A DNA stretch of 64,000 nt, from NCBI GenBank assembly GCA_034336665.1, contig JAPFBE010000002.1, forward strand, positions 74,465,405 to 74,529,404, read 5' to 3'. Within the stretch, counting starts at the first letter, position 1, and every line of letters starts with the position of its first letter. Shown here in pieces: positions 1 to 11,735 of this stretch. The notes beneath the pieces were generated by a model. The model saw only the letters and a list, made by a program, of their open reading frames with translations. It did no database searches and was not told the DNA's origin. The translations under genes were made by a program, and so were the position numbers. This stretch comes from Luscinia megarhynchos. Lineage: Eukaryota; Chordata; Aves; Passeriformes; Turdidae.

Positions 1-1895
1 AAAAAACACCAAAACTACTTTATACTAACTAGGATATATAAATTCACCTTCAGTCTCAGAAGGTTCAAATGAAATCTGTAAAATCTAAAAAAAATTAAAG
101 ATGATAAATAATAATCTTTCTGACTCCCTGAAGTGTTTTCACCAAAAGTTCTCTACCACCTCTCAGAGTACCTGAGATTCTAAACAAAGATGTCACAAGA
201 GAAATTAATGAACATGATTCTTGTCATGCTTTAGAAAAACTGCCTATGTCCTATTTCTGTACCACCACAGACTGGATTGAGACAAAAGTATTGTTGACAA
301 AGTGATTTGGAAGCATCATGGACTTTTAAAAAGCTGATTATTTTCAAAATTACTTTCAGTGCAAGAAACTATCTTCCACAAATCTATGATCTTTTAGGTC
401 ACATAGAATAATTCTTGCAAATAATCTGTGTGTGTATGCATACATATGTGCATACATATACATTTATGCATATAATTGTGAATGTATTTCCGTGCACTCA
501 TTTACATACCTATATCTATTATAGTCATATAAACATCTCACCTGTCTGATCCCCTTTAAAGCTCTTGGAAGAAGTTCCTGACCAACAGGTTGCTATGGCC
601 TTCTTTGTGAATGATTTAAAAGGTAAAATCTCAATATTGGTCAGCAGAAGTGAGAAAAGGAACAGCTCTGAGAGGCCATGATCTAGCTAATAAAGAGCAA
701 ACACTGGCTTTAAGGCAGTCATTAAAGAATTCTACATGCTATAATATATGCTAGAGCTGAACACCATGAGGCTATGCCATACTGGCTGTTTTGCTTGTGA
801 TCAATGGATTCAGCAATGTGAGGTGGGCAAAATACAAACCTCAGGGAGATCTGCATTTTTTCCTCTCAAAAATTATCAGGATAAATTAAAACTTTATATA
901 GAAAACAGTAAACAAACAGTAAACATCTAAGGAAAAAAAATGGGTTTTAGTTTCCAATTTTGAGCTTTTTGATTAAAAAGGTGTTACTCGTAAAACCAAA
1001 AGAAGACTTGAAAATAATCCCCTCCACAACTGGAATGGATTAAGTCCTTTAGTAGAACTAATATGTCTTCTGTCTGAAAAGGATAGAACTCTGCCTCAGG
1101 TCATCATCACATCTGTTCTCAAACATATAAGAGGTCTTAGTAATAAAATGCAATCTTAAAATTAAAAAATAAATTTAGTTACCTGTTGCTTTCCTGTCTT
1201 GTAGAAGAGCTGGTTGAATAAATGGATTTTTCATCGGAAAATTGAAAACAAACAAAAGGACAACTTTCTACCAAAGTGAAATTAATATATTGCAGTACAA
1301 TAAAAAGTTTTTCCATACATACATACATATATAAAGACAATGTATTGGATAAGTAGAAATTATTTTGCAGAACATAAATTTAAAATGTTATCCAGTAAAT
1401 ATTATATATACTTTAGTCTAAAATATTCCTTTCGTATTTATGGTTTTTAATTTTCTTTATTTTCTCAACATTTTCTTTTTTAAAAACTGAGGCTGAGGTT
1501 ATCCCAGCAATATTTACAAAAAAAGTAATTATTTACTCGTTTTTTTAGCTTCATGAGGGGTTCAGTATATATATTTCTTTCCCTTGTACACAGATAATTA
1601 TTGTGTGGTATGATGAAATGTTTTTTATTCGCAGCAAAACGTTAGTTGTGATCAAAAATATCCTATCATTAATGCATAGCACAGATTCAATTTTACTGTG
1701 GACAAAAATAATTGCACGTTATTCTTGTAAACTTCAATGATTTGAAAGGGTTATTGTACCAGCTGAACTTGGTGTCTTATTGTCCATCAGCTATGGCAGC
1801 TGCTCCATTCTAATGTGAATATTATGGCCCTTCTGAAAACCCTTTTTGTAATTGTAAGAAACATGTAGAACATGAAAGGAAGATGCTGCGTTTTT
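1..1895. other. AT-rich unique DNA, no gene seen
   Basis: I see no gene or recognisable mobile element here. There is a stretch of alternating purine-pyrimidine steps at about 425-475 (TGTGTGTATGCATACATATG-type) and a short CATA repeat at about 1313-1332. The few open frames are short and have random-looking composition. Confidence 0.7.
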
Positions 1896-1899
1896 TGAA

Positions 1900-2257
1900 T
1901 TGTAGAGCTCAAAACAGGACACAGTGCTCCAAGTGCTGCCTGACAGGGCAGGGCAGAGTGGGGCATTCATGTCCCTGTCTCTGCAGGTAAAGCCCCTGTG
2001 AATGCAAGCCAAGACCCGACTGGCCTTTGTGCCTGCAGTGGTGCACTGCTGGGGCACGTTCAGCTTGCTGGTGTCTACGAGGGCCTCACTGGTCATTTTG
2101 TTCAGCTGCTCCCCAGTCACACAGATGGCAACCCCTGCTGGCTGCCCACTCTGCCAGCCTATCCAGGTCTCTCTTTAAGATGGCTCTCCCTTTCTGACCT
2201 GTTCTCATCACCAGCTGTGACTTTGGTGTCGATTGGTGAGGATATTCCACCAAGACT
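1900..2257 (-). mobile_element. CR1 LINE fragment, antisense, internal ORF2/3' half
   Basis: Read on the minus strand, this resembles the C-terminal part of avian CR1 ORF2. Around 2040-2080 it encodes a diverged version of the conserved stretch ending in a VDxSKLNVxQQC-like motif, followed by a region resembling the CR1 ALVAKKANRVLxC segment. The plus strand near 1905-1930 (ACACAGTGCTC) and 2050-2070 (TTCAGCTTGCTG) matches typical antisense CR1 landmarks. The copy is old, with frame breaks, and is truncated at both ends. It runs directly into a second antisense CR1 3' end at about 2258. The family call is from pattern recognition; the edges are approximate. Confidence 0.75.
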
Positions 2258-2545
2258 CACAGAATCACAGAATGTGTAAGGCCTGGAAGGAGTCACTGCA
2301 GGTCATCGAGTCCAGCCTCCCTGCTCAGGCAGGGTTTCTAAAGCATGTTACTCAACAATTTGTCCAGATGTTTTTTTAATATCTCCAAAGAAGAAGACTA
2401 CATAACCTCTCTGGGAAACCAGTTCAAGGGCTCAGCCACCCGCACAGTAGTTATTTTTCATATTCAGGTGGCTAGGTTTCTGTCTTTTGCCTCTCATCCT
2501 TTGCTCAGCTCCACCAAGAAGGCAGAGGCTACAGGCTGAGATAAT
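2258..2545 (-). mobile_element. CR1 LINE 3' end, antisense
   Basis: The left edge carries the reverse complement of the CR1 terminal octamer repeats (CACAGAATCACAGAAT at about 2262-2277). The conserved 3' region follows: GGCCTGGAAGGAGTCACTG, then the block GTCCAGCCTCCCTGCTCAGGCAGGG, then the 'ACCTCTCTGGGAAACCAGTTC' segment, all standard antisense CR1 3' landmarks. It is 5'-truncated at about 2540, as is usual for CR1. Because it begins exactly where another antisense CR1 piece stops, it is either a nested or adjacent insertion, or the first element is missing its own 3' end. Confidence 0.88.
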
Positions 2546-3480
2546 TTACTGAAAGCAAACAGCAGTGGAATAAAAACCTCACAGTCACAGCAGCAATATT
2601 AACAACAAAAGTATACAAACGAGAAGGAGCTGCATCTCATCTGCGTTTGCTGTTTTCAGAGCCATGTCTCAGAGGAACAGGAAGGGACAGGTGACACTGG
2701 CAGGGGGACAGAGTCCACAGCATTGACCACGAGAGTCTGCAGCACTACCACAGCTGGCACCTCCCCAGAGGGAGAGAGGGAACAAACCGGTGCCCTTCCA
2801 GTGTGTGCTCACCCTTTTCTTTCCCCTGAAACCCAGCGATGTATAGAAAAACAACCCGGCCATTCCCACACTGTTCTAAGCTCCACCCCCTCTCTGCAGC
2901 CTGGACACCGAGCCCAGAAAGTTATAAACAAATATTTAAATAATTCTGAACAAATATTGAATTTTCACAAGCATCTGGACAAATCTTCCTGAAGACGAAA
3001 AGAAGTCACTATTGCCTCAACATTTTTTATATTTTTAATTTGCACAAATATAATCAGACTGTGTGACTTTGTTTCTGAATAAATAGAAGCAAAGAGACAG
3101 ACATTCTTAGTTCTAGTAGTGAAAAAACTTTTTCAACGTCAATAACACATGTTCATAAATGTATCTAGGCACTTTCTTTGATCTTGCCATGAGATGCAGA
3201 TTCTTGTCACTATTGTGAAGAAGAGTTTCTTTCATCACTTTGGATATCTCAAAAGTAGTTCTACTACTTGTGTCTGCTACCCTGCTAGGCCATAATCAGT
3301 CTTATCCAGGATTTTGTCAACTATTAAAGTTTCAAGGGCAGATGCAAGATGTTCAGAGTACTAAGGAAAATACAAGCAACATAATCTATTCACTAGGTTT
3401 TACCCTGATGTTCATCAGTTAGCAATAAATTTTAAAACAGCAGCTAAAATCTTTACAACTCCTTACAAAGTCAACACAAT
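2546..3480. other. Unique DNA with a GC-richer patch (2640-2920)
   Basis: No gene is recognised. Bases 2640-2920 are clearly more GC-rich than the flanks and carry overlapping open frames on both strands (66 codons minus, 89 codons plus). Neither resembles a known protein. The patch may be an unrecognised repeat or a regulatory element. Confidence 0.5.
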
Positions 3481-3519
3481 AATTGTAATCAATAACTGTA
3501 GATTTCCTAGAAGCTCACT

Positions 3520-3790
3520 CTAGTTTGGTTTTTTTCTATTCACATATATATCAATCCAGAATACTGCTGATTCTGAAGGGTCATTTACTAGTTTCAGAGC
3601 AGTGACTTCTTGCTTTAATAATCCCCTGGAATCAAAATAGGTTTTTCTCAGGGTCCTCATGTGTGACCCTTTTAAACATTTATACACTGTAATCCAGTCC
3701 TTTTTCATCCTTGAAAAGAAGAAGCGAGAGCATATTCAGCATTTGAAGTCTTTTCTAATAGAACTCCTAATCCCCAGATAAATCTTGTGA
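3520..3790 (-). mobile_element. Possible very old LINE (CR1/L3-like) remnant, antisense
   Basis: Bases around 3675-3765 (TACACTGTAATCCAGTCC, then a run resembling the CR1 'CTTCTCTTTTCAAGAC...CAGTTCTTTCAG' antisense block) recall the 3' ORF2 region of ancient CR1/L3-type LINEs. The match is weak and heavily mutated, and I can define neither a terminus nor a reading frame. It could be chance similarity. Confidence 0.3.
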
Positions 3791-4777
3791 CACACACATT
3801 CCTGCCAACAGTTTCTGTCCGAGGTTGCAAACAACATGCCAGAGCTGAGCCTCTGTAAGCTGTGTAATTGAACCATTGCATGTCTTAAAACCCAACTATC
3901 CCATCTGCTTCTGTTGAAGTCCTGAAGTCCTTGCTAGACTGCTTTGAGGAATCTTTATATAAGCATTACCAAAGATACCATTACTGTAATCTTGCTTGAC
4001 AATAGTTTAAGGAATAACAAAGAACAGTTTGTTATTGTATCTTGAATATCATATATATCAAATTTGGATTTGGAGTATGGAATTATAGAGCAATGAATAA
4101 AGGCAAGAGTGTAGGACGTGGCAGAAAATGTAGGAAAATTATCTTAATTATATCCCAGAGTGAAGAGGAAGAAATCTGTCATCAACACCCCTTAACCTTC
4201 TTTAAAGTACTTAGAATGCTGATGACTCAATGCAACCTTCCCCCAGTCCTCAGCCATCAATCCTGGCACCCAGTGGAAACATGGAAAGGCACAGAATACA
4301 TGTATAATAGTTTAATGGTGATATCATCTGGAGTCTTTATTTAGTAGTATTATTTCTTTCTTTTTCTCTAGCAATTAAATCTGCTCTGAAAAGAATTCTT
4401 TGATTAGACTATTTTGGTTAGATTGTTATACATTATTGTATTTCTTTATAAGGTATTTCCCCATAGCCTACATAAAATGCCCATTTTAAGACCAACAAAT
4501 GATAGGGATTTAAGCAAGTTGAGTTGTAGTCTGGATATAAAATGAACAAAGAGCCACAGGGATTCAGACTAGAAATCTCTGATAAACCTACGTACCTGGA
4601 AAGTTTTCAAAGAGGAATAGAACACTTCCCAATAGCCTAAATTATGTAACAGCTTTTCTTCATGCTTCCTCCACTGTATATATGATGTGAATTCTGTCTG
4701 GCTTTTTTGATTAGATCATTAATATTACATTTAAAACCATGCAAAAAACCCAAGCAGAAACAACAAAAGCCTATTCT

Positions 4778-4802
4778 AATTGTGATCACAAAGATCACAA
4801 TT
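4778..4802. repeat. Perfect 10-bp inverted repeat, 5-base loop
   Basis: AATTGTGATC at 4778-4787 is the exact reverse complement of GATCACAATT at 4793-4802, with ACAAA between. It could form a small hairpin or be a dimeric protein-binding site. No neighbouring gene gives it a role. Confidence 0.85.
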
Positions 4803-5652
4803 TTTTCACATCTTAGACTAGGGTTTTTTTTTATTAATCATTATAGTTCTCTTTAACAATGTGGCAAATTCAAGAGTAGCTGAAGTATTCAGAAAGTTTA
4901 ATAAGTGTATTTATTCCTTTTGCATTCTCTGCATTCCTAGTCTACTCTTTCACACACTGTTTGCAGTTTCAATTAAAAACTGAAACATTGGAAAACAGAT
5001 TAAAAACTAATAAATTAATTATTCTCTTTAATTGCCCCTTGATGTTATAATTTAAAGGCAACATGTACCATGAGTCTGAAAAAGACTATTGTCTGTTGGA
5101 CTTATGCATGTAGGACAAAGAACTACATTCACTCTGACAAAAAAAAGATAAATTGAGGAATGCTGTAGCCAATGTTCATCCTGGTACAAGCAGCAATACA
5201 GAGAACTGATTCTCTCTTTCCAAAACTCAGTTGCATGCAGCTGCTCAAAATGAATTAATTTTTTGTTCCTAAATCAAGCCAACATGCCCAAAGTCAAATA
5301 TACATTTATAGAAGTTCTCAAGGGAAAACATTTAAAGAGAATGACTAATTAAAAACCATTAGGTAATGGAATGGAGCACACTGAAGAACACAGACACATA
5401 TTGCAAATCTGTTCATACAGCTGGTTTTACCACACTGCATTTCAGCCAGATGGAGGGGAAAAACTCATCTGGATTAAGTGAGGCCCTATTCAGGCAATCC
5501 CTGAGATTTCTATCCTCTAAGCAGGGGCAAACTGAAAACCACTACAGTTCACAACCTAAGTTGATGAGCACCATGTTTCGGTTTAGTCTGTAAAGGTTTT
5601 GATGTTATGTAACTGTATGTAGACACAACTACTCACTCCATTCCCACAGGGT

Positions 5653-5693
5653 AAATACAGTACAAAGTACTGTATTTTATGACATCATAAAAT
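5653..5693. repeat. Two overlapping perfect inverted repeats
   Basis: AAATACAGTAC (5653-5663) pairs exactly with GTACTGTATTT (5667-5677) across an AAA loop. Overlapping its end, ATTTTATGA (5674-5682) pairs with TCATAAAAT (5685-5693) across CA. The centre of the second, TGACATCA, is one base from a cAMP-response-element core (TGACGTCA). The symmetry is seen directly; any function is unknown. Confidence 0.85.
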
Positions 5694-6796
5694 AATTTTG
5701 CCAAAATAAACACAAAGTAGTGTAGCATCATAATTTTAAACTAATTTGTTATTATTTACATGTAGAAAAGCATAAATTATTTGCAATGTAAGAGAACAGG
5801 GACTCAAAAAGTAAACCATTACAGAAAATAATGGTTTTTTAATAATTTTTTTCTAAAAGAGAAAAGTTGATTACAAATTTTAGTAATTTATATTAATATA
5901 GGATGGTCTTCCTAATACATGATTTGTAGCACTTCAGATGAGGAACATTAGAAATATCTAGACCTCTTCCTTTTAAGAAACACACATTCTGCTTCCATTA
6001 GCTAAATGGAAGTACCTGGTGATTCAGTCTACAGGGCATGCTATTGCTCATTAGTCTTTATAGAAAAGTTCAAGCCTGAACAGAGTATTTAGGTAGCAGA
6101 GTTGTACACTGCAGATCCACTTCCTTTCAAAAAACATCAATTATACATATCTTTTATTCCTAGTCCTAGTCTTTGAACAAGGTATGGCTGCAAAACTTGG
6201 CAATATTATTCATTAGTAATGACACCTCTTCACGTTAAAACTATTGGCTAATATACAATTTAGAATCTAAGAATGCCATGAAATCAACAAAAAAACCTCA
6301 AAACTGGCATTGAAATTTCCTAAGCTACCACAAATTTCTTGTGGTATTGGCAAGCATTTATGAGAAACCATGGAGGGGGAACCAAGAGGCAACATAGGCA
6401 AACATACTCCTATCAGAGGCCTGACTAGATATTGAAAGAAGGGTTTCCTGCTGAGGACCTATCAGTTTGTATTAATTAGTTTCTCGCCCGAGGAAGACAG
6501 ATTCTTCATTTCCATGACTGTTGAAGTATTTCAATTCAGAGTATTCCTAAAACTAAAAAAAAAAAAAATAGCAATAAAAATTTTATATTTTATGATAGCT
6601 TGTGGATACCCTCTGATGCCCAGTCTGCAGTTCTACTTCACAATACTCCTACAAATGAAGGAATTATAGTAGACTTCCCTCTCCAAGGGCCAGATAACTT
6701 TCTCTAGGTGAAAATTAAAAAACAGGGTTTGTAAGCTATGTCTTTTGGGAGAATAAGCAACTGGTTTTTTTTGTCTTTTTGGGGCAATCAGCAATC

Positions 6797-7440
6797 GTAT
6801 GGAGTTCAACATGCACAAGTACCAGATTCTGCATCTGGAATGGGGCATCCCTGGTTGTGTGTATGGTCTAGGGAATGAGAGAGTGGAGAGCAGCACCATG
6901 GAAAGGGACCTGGGGGTCCTGGTTGATGGCAAGCTGGACATGAGCCAGCAGTGCCCTGGCAGCCAGAAGGGCCAGCCCTGTCCTGGGGGGTGTCAGGGAC
7001 AGCATCACAGCTGGGCAAGGGAGGGGACTGTCCTGCTCTGCTCTGAGCTGGGGCAGCCCCACCTCCAGTGCTGGGGGCAGTTCTGGATGCCACGATATAA
7101 AAAGATCAACTATTAGAGAGTGTCCATAGGAGAGCAACAAAGGATGGTGAAGTGTCTGGAGGGGAAGCTGAATGAGAGGTGGCTGAGGCCACTTGGTCTC
7201 TTCAGGCTGGAGGAAACGCAGGGGGATCTCGTTGTGGTCTGCAGCATTGCCACAAAGGGAAGCAGAGAGACAAGTACCAGTCTCTTCACTCTTGTGACCA
7301 GTGACAGGACTACAGGAAACAGGACAAAGATCAGTCAGAGAAGGTTTATGTTGGATATCAGAAAAGGGTTTCCACTAGTGTTGTGTGTAGGGGAGTGTTG
7401 CCTGGGAAGTCTGAGTCGCTCTGCTTTGTAACACACCAGA
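6797..7440 (+). pseudogene. CR1 ORF2 C-terminal remnant
   Basis: This is decayed coding sequence for the end of the CR1 reverse transcriptase/endonuclease protein. The first frame (6799-7116) keeps about 55 recognisable codons, including the VDGKLDMSQQC-like motif, and then shifts. A second frame (7120-7431) carries the next part, with an EGKLNERWLRPLGLFRLEETQGDL-like stretch corresponding to the CR1 'RLRELGLFSLEKRRLRGDL' block. No start codon, endonuclease domain or catalytic FADD motif is present. It is dead retrotransposon sequence, not a host gene. Confidence 0.8.
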
Positions 7441-7622
7441 GGGTGGCTGAGCTCTGGAACAGGCTCCCAGGGAAGGGGTCACGGCCCCAAATCTGTGTGA
7501 ATCCAAGTAGCATTTAGATAATGCTCAAAGGAACAAGATGGGCTCCTTGAGGTGTCCTGTGCAGGACTAGGAGCTGAACTTGATCCTGATGAGTCTCTTC
7601 CAGCTCAAAATATTCTATGATT
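6797..7622 (+). mobile_element. CR1 LINE, 3' half, sense
   Basis: This 5'-truncated CR1 is about 825 bp long. It begins inside the C-terminal part of ORF2, just after the reverse transcriptase catalytic region: the plus frame from 6799 reads MEFNMHKYQILHL and then ERDLGVLVDGKLDMSQQC, both standard CR1 motifs. It continues through the thumb/C-terminal block (about 7080-7300) and the conserved 3' segment (about 7440-7600), and ends in TATTCTATGATT at 7611-7622, the CR1 terminal repeat. Frame breaks and stops make it non-functional. This is one of the better preserved copies in the window. Confidence 0.93.
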
Positions 7623-10389
7623 AACCACATGCCAGTATAACTAGTTTAAGAAAGACTTAATAATCAGAGGATTTGATTTTCTGAATATTTTTGCCCAACA
7701 TGCTACAGATTCAGGTTATTTTCTTTCAGACAAGGTTACCAGGTTTTCTAAATAATATATACACTTATTAGGCTGGGTGAACCTTAATCTTTGTCTATAA
7801 AGAATCGGGACTTCTGATTATTTTTTTATTCTTCTGGCAGTCTGCTTTTGTGCTCCCCATACTCTCAGTCTCTGAATACATCCATGCCTTTTGATGTTTT
7901 TGATGTAGTTTCCAAAACAAAAAATTAAAAAGGGAATTCAGGATATCAAACTATGCAGCACAATATTTTGAAGATTAATAAAGAAACCAAAATCCGCTAA
8001 AAAAACATTCAAGCTATAATAGTCTTTATCTGAGGTAGAAATATTTTTCTCTCCTTTCTTTTAACTTTAATTGTACCTTAGACTGTGTTGTTTGCCTTGA
8101 GTAGAATTCAAACACAAGTTTCCTGGATGCTCAATTCTTTATAAAAGTTGTATGCCTATTTGATGGGGAGGGAATCTCAAAAGCAAAAGAACCATATTAA
8201 ATTTCTTCTTTCTTGAAGAGAGAATACTATGTTTTGATAAATAAATTGTCATTTTTTATGATGAAGCTACACAAGAAGGAAAATGTAAAAAAAATTTTAA
8301 ATGGAACCAAGACTAAAAAATTTTAATCCAGGGATCCGTTCTAGAGCAGATACAATCAGCAAAGACATTTTGGCACCTATATCCTTTAGCTGAAATGTTG
8401 ATAAAATGAAGTAAGGGATATACTCTAGGCTTTTGATGTCTTTCTATATTCTACACAGTTACTAATTTGGGCTTTCATTAACCTTACAGGCCACAAAATG
8501 AGCAATGCAATAGCAGTTCTTTCACATATTTCAAAGGCTCACTTCTCCTTGTGTGCCGGCCAAGGTACCCATTCTATATCTAATTCCATTGCTTTCAGTC
8601 AATATTTAGAGTGAAAAAGGAAAACAATGTCCTGTTCTAAATGCATGGATAGACACTTGTATGCACACTGCATATAAAATTCTCTGGGAAATTAGCTTTC
8701 CTTCCATGCACAGTGAACCCAGGATGGACAAGTGGCATGAACTTTCTTTCCAGAAAAGTTATTCCATGAACTTGCCCTGAAACCATGAGGTCTTACAGCA
8801 AATTAAGCCTTAAGTCATTCATTTATTGAACTCAATGCTCCAGCAACGTGCTTGTACCTTGTGTGTTGGCAAACTACATTTGCAGATGTTCACACTATTG
8901 TTTTGGACTGCTTCAGTCCAAATTTTCAAGCTGATAAAACTGCCTAGCATTCACATGACTTAGGAATAAAAATTTATTACTGCTTATGAACTGGAAGTTC
9001 TTTCTGCACTTGTAGTCTTGCCTCCAATTCACTATGAAATACAAAATATATGACTAATTAAATAAAATTAAAGTGGCTGAAATAAAAAAAGCTTTTCAAG
9101 GAAAAGCTGTGCAATAGTATTATATGTCAATGTTTTTTGTTGTTAATTTCCTTCTTAACTTGCAAGATTCATGAGGTAGAAGGGACACAGCACTTTTCTA
9201 CTCATATGGGTGATAGAATAATACCATAAAAATAAGGGATTCTAATAAACTTGACGTATAGAAAAAGAAGGAAGCAACATGGTAATTTTTTCAATATGTC
9301 AGCTTGGACAGTCAGACCTTAACAGGGAGACAGACTTTAGCTCCTATGTTCATATTATTATTATTATTTAATAGGGTGCACCTCTAAGAAGAACCCCACT
9401 TAATTCTGGGAGCAGGAACTGCATCTTTTAGCATTTTTGCAGTCCTTCCTGAAACTGCCACATTCATTTATAGATTTTTTTTTCATAGTTTTCTGATTTT
9501 CTCAAGTATCTTTCTACCCTTCTACATAAGGGAACTGGAACACTGAAAACAGAGTTTTGGATATCTCTCTGAAATTCACACTCTAGGTGAACTCTTAGTT
9601 TCTTCACTTCCTTCCCTCCCCCCCATGTGTGGAGTACAGCAGTAGGAAGAGTATTGTTCTCAAATGCATGGGTGGGCTGTGTGTGTGTGTGTGTGTGTGT
9701 GGTAGGGAGTGGGGTTTAGCTTCGTGTTCAGGCCTTTGAAAATTTTAACTCATGTTCAATTTCCTACATCAGCTCTTATTCTCAGCAAATTTGGCATTTA
9801 AATACCATGGTCACGCTGATTCTCTTCTGCAAGTGTTGCTATTATCAGCTCTGTATTGATGAGAGAGGAGGGCATTTTTGGACTCCTATTTCTAAACATA
9901 AAGCTTTGATAGCAGCAGTTTTCTCCTGACTTTTGAACTCTGAGATGCAGGGAGCCAGAGAGAATCAGCAGTGCTGGAGCAAGCTGAATAACATGTGCTT
10001 TTCTCTTCTGTGGTTCAATGACATGATGCAAGGAGACAAGACACCGGGGCTGTAATCACCACTGCTTTTTGACAGCCTGAAAAATGCTTGAAATTACTCT
10101 AAACAGAACACATCTTCAACTGGCATGTGACAGAGTCTTTCTATTAAAGTTTACAAAATACTGGTCATTTATACAAGCTGATAATAAGGCTGAAACATGC
10201 ATTTCATTTTTTCTTTCCTGTCAAGTACAAGAATTTACAATGAACCTGAAAAAAATGTGACCTCTGTGTGAGTAAGGAAAGCAAAGGTGTAAGTTTTGTC
10301 TTGTTTTATATCCTGGCTTTCACTTGAGTGGGGATATGAGATTTTAAATTTACAGCTGCATACCTACATTTCTAGGCCATTAACTTATT
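7623..10389. other. AT-rich unique DNA
   Basis: No gene or transposon is recognised. A TTA run lies at 9354-9369 and a TG microsatellite at 9678-9701. A 77-codon minus-strand open frame (9798-10031) has no recognisable similarity or splice context and is treated as chance. Confidence 0.6.
9678..9701. repeat. (TG)12 microsatellite
   Basis: Twelve uninterrupted TG units, with purine-rich GGTAGGGAGTGGGG immediately downstream. Likely length-polymorphic. Confidence 0.95.
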
Positions 10390-10503
10390 CACACATGGCA
10401 CACAGTGTGATTATTGAGGCTCTCCTGTACATGGCCAGGAGTTGGGCTTTGACTATATTTGTGGGTCCCTTCCAACTCAATATATTCTATGATTTTATGA
10501 TTT
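10390..10503 (+). mobile_element. CR1 LINE 3' tail, sense
   Basis: Only the last 110 or so bases of a CR1 are present: the CCAGGAGTTGG block (about 10435), GTGGGTCCCTTCCAACTCA (10461-10479), and the terminal ATTCTATGATTTTATGA (10484-10500). This is strong 5' truncation, common for CR1. Confidence 0.92.
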
Positions 10504-10829
10504 AACACACAAGCAATAGACTTTGCCTGCAAAAAAAAAAAAAGAAAAATACATTGAGTACAAACAATTACCATTAGATATTGTGGGGCTTTTTGGGGAT
10601 AAGTGAAGCCAGTTTTATTTAACACTCTGACCTGCATCTCCTCAGAAGTGAGGCTTATGCAACCTTACTCTAAAATGGCTAAATCCAATGTTTCAAAAAG
10701 AAAAGGGAAGCCATGCTTAAATTATGACAAAACGTAATTTGGAAGAAGTATATTAAAAGGCTTTAAATGTAGATTTATCAGCAAGTGACTGACTATGTTT
10801 TTGGATGCCTATAATGGTAAAAATGAGCT
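10504..10829. other. AT-rich unique DNA
   Basis: A poly-A run lies at about 10531-10543. Nothing else is recognised. Confidence 0.6.
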
Positions 10830-11070
10830 ATTGAGTGTTGTGTTTAGTTCTGGGGCCCCCAGTGTGAGGGAGAGATGGACCCATTTGAGTGGGACCAGAG
10901 GAGGCCTCAAAGGTGATCAGGGACTGGCACATCTCATCTTTGAGGACAGGCTGAGAGTTGAGGGTGGTTAGCTTAGAGAAGAGAAGGCTTCCAGGATGCC
11001 TCATAGTGGTCTTCCAGTAGTTAAAGGTGGCCTACAGGAAAGATGGGTAGGGACTTTGACAAAGATTTGA
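10830..11070 (+). mobile_element. CR1 LINE internal fragment, sense
   Basis: The sequence follows the CR1 ORF2 C-terminal block: GTTCTGGGGCCCCCAGTGTG near 10848, GACCAGAGGAGGCC near 10896, GAGGACAGGCTGAGAGTTGAG near 10942, then AGAGAAGAGAAGGCTTCCAGG near 10975 and CTACAGGAAAGATGGGTAGGGAC near 11032. It breaks off before the 3' UTR, so both ends are missing. Such loss of the 3' end suggests later deletion rather than ordinary truncated insertion. Confidence 0.88.
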
Positions 11071-11294
11071 CAAATTGTATTGTAATTGTGACTGCTAGTA
11101 CTTATACTCAATTGTACTGAAAAGTTTCTGCTTCCAAGCCTTTAAAATAATTATATAGCTGATTATATGGATTCAAAGCCTAAGGTTTTTGTCTAATTAA
11201 TGATTTCCTAGTTAATGACACATTAAAAAGTATTGTATAAACTTCTGGGCAAGGTTTGTCAGGTTAAAGGATCTAAGAAGGCTTTTTTTTGTGA

Positions 11295-11735
11295 ATTCAT
11301 GCTTATCAAATCAAGGGAGTTTTTTTTTCTTGTCTCATGCTCCACCAGTGAAGAGGTATTCAAAAGAAACTGAGAGGGAGCACAGGTGGAACAGGTGATC
11401 CAAGCTGACCAAAGGGAGTATTCCACACCACAGAACATCATGCCCAGTAAACTGGGTGGAATTACCTGGAGACATGGCTAATCTGAGTTTGGGGAAAGTG
11501 TATGGCATTGGGCAGGAGGTAGTGAGCAATTGCAGTGTGCATCCTTTGTTTTTCCCTTTTTATAATATTTTTTATTATATTTTACCATTATTACTGTATT
11601 TTATTTTGGTTTACTTTCCACTAATAAACTGCTCTTGTCTCAACACAAAAGTTTTACTTGGATCCTCCTCCCCATTCCACCATGGTGGGGAGGAAGATGG
11701 GGACACTGAGCAAGTAGCTGAGAGGTGATTAATTT
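11295..11735 (+). mobile_element. ERVL-type solo LTR fragment, sense, 5'-truncated
   Basis: This matches the right two-thirds of the LTR at 27189-27804: a CATGCTCCACCAGTGAAG block, the GGGAGCACAGGTGGAACAGGTG block, CTGACCAAAGGGAGTATTCCA, GAGCAATTGCAGTGTGCATC, then a T/A-rich stretch and ACTAATAAACTGCTCTTGTC with a polyadenylation signal. The TATA position is mutated (AGTAAACTGGG where the sister copy has TATAAACTGGG). The 5' third is absent. Family placement as avian ERVL-type is from memory of bird repeats; no internal viral genes are present. Confidence 0.8.
11623..11628 (+). promoter_or_regulatory. LTR polyadenylation signal AATAAA
   Basis: AATAAA sits in the R-region position of the LTR fragment, just before the conserved CTGCTCTTGTCTCAAC block. 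It could act as a cryptic polyadenylation site for sense transcripts. Confidence 0.6.

Larger units (their letters stand above)
3791..6790. other. AT-rich unique DNA
   Basis: No gene or recognisable transposon is seen. Two compact inverted-repeat sites lie here and are listed separately (4778-4802 and 5653-5693). A poly-A run occurs at about 6556-6569. Confidence 0.65.
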
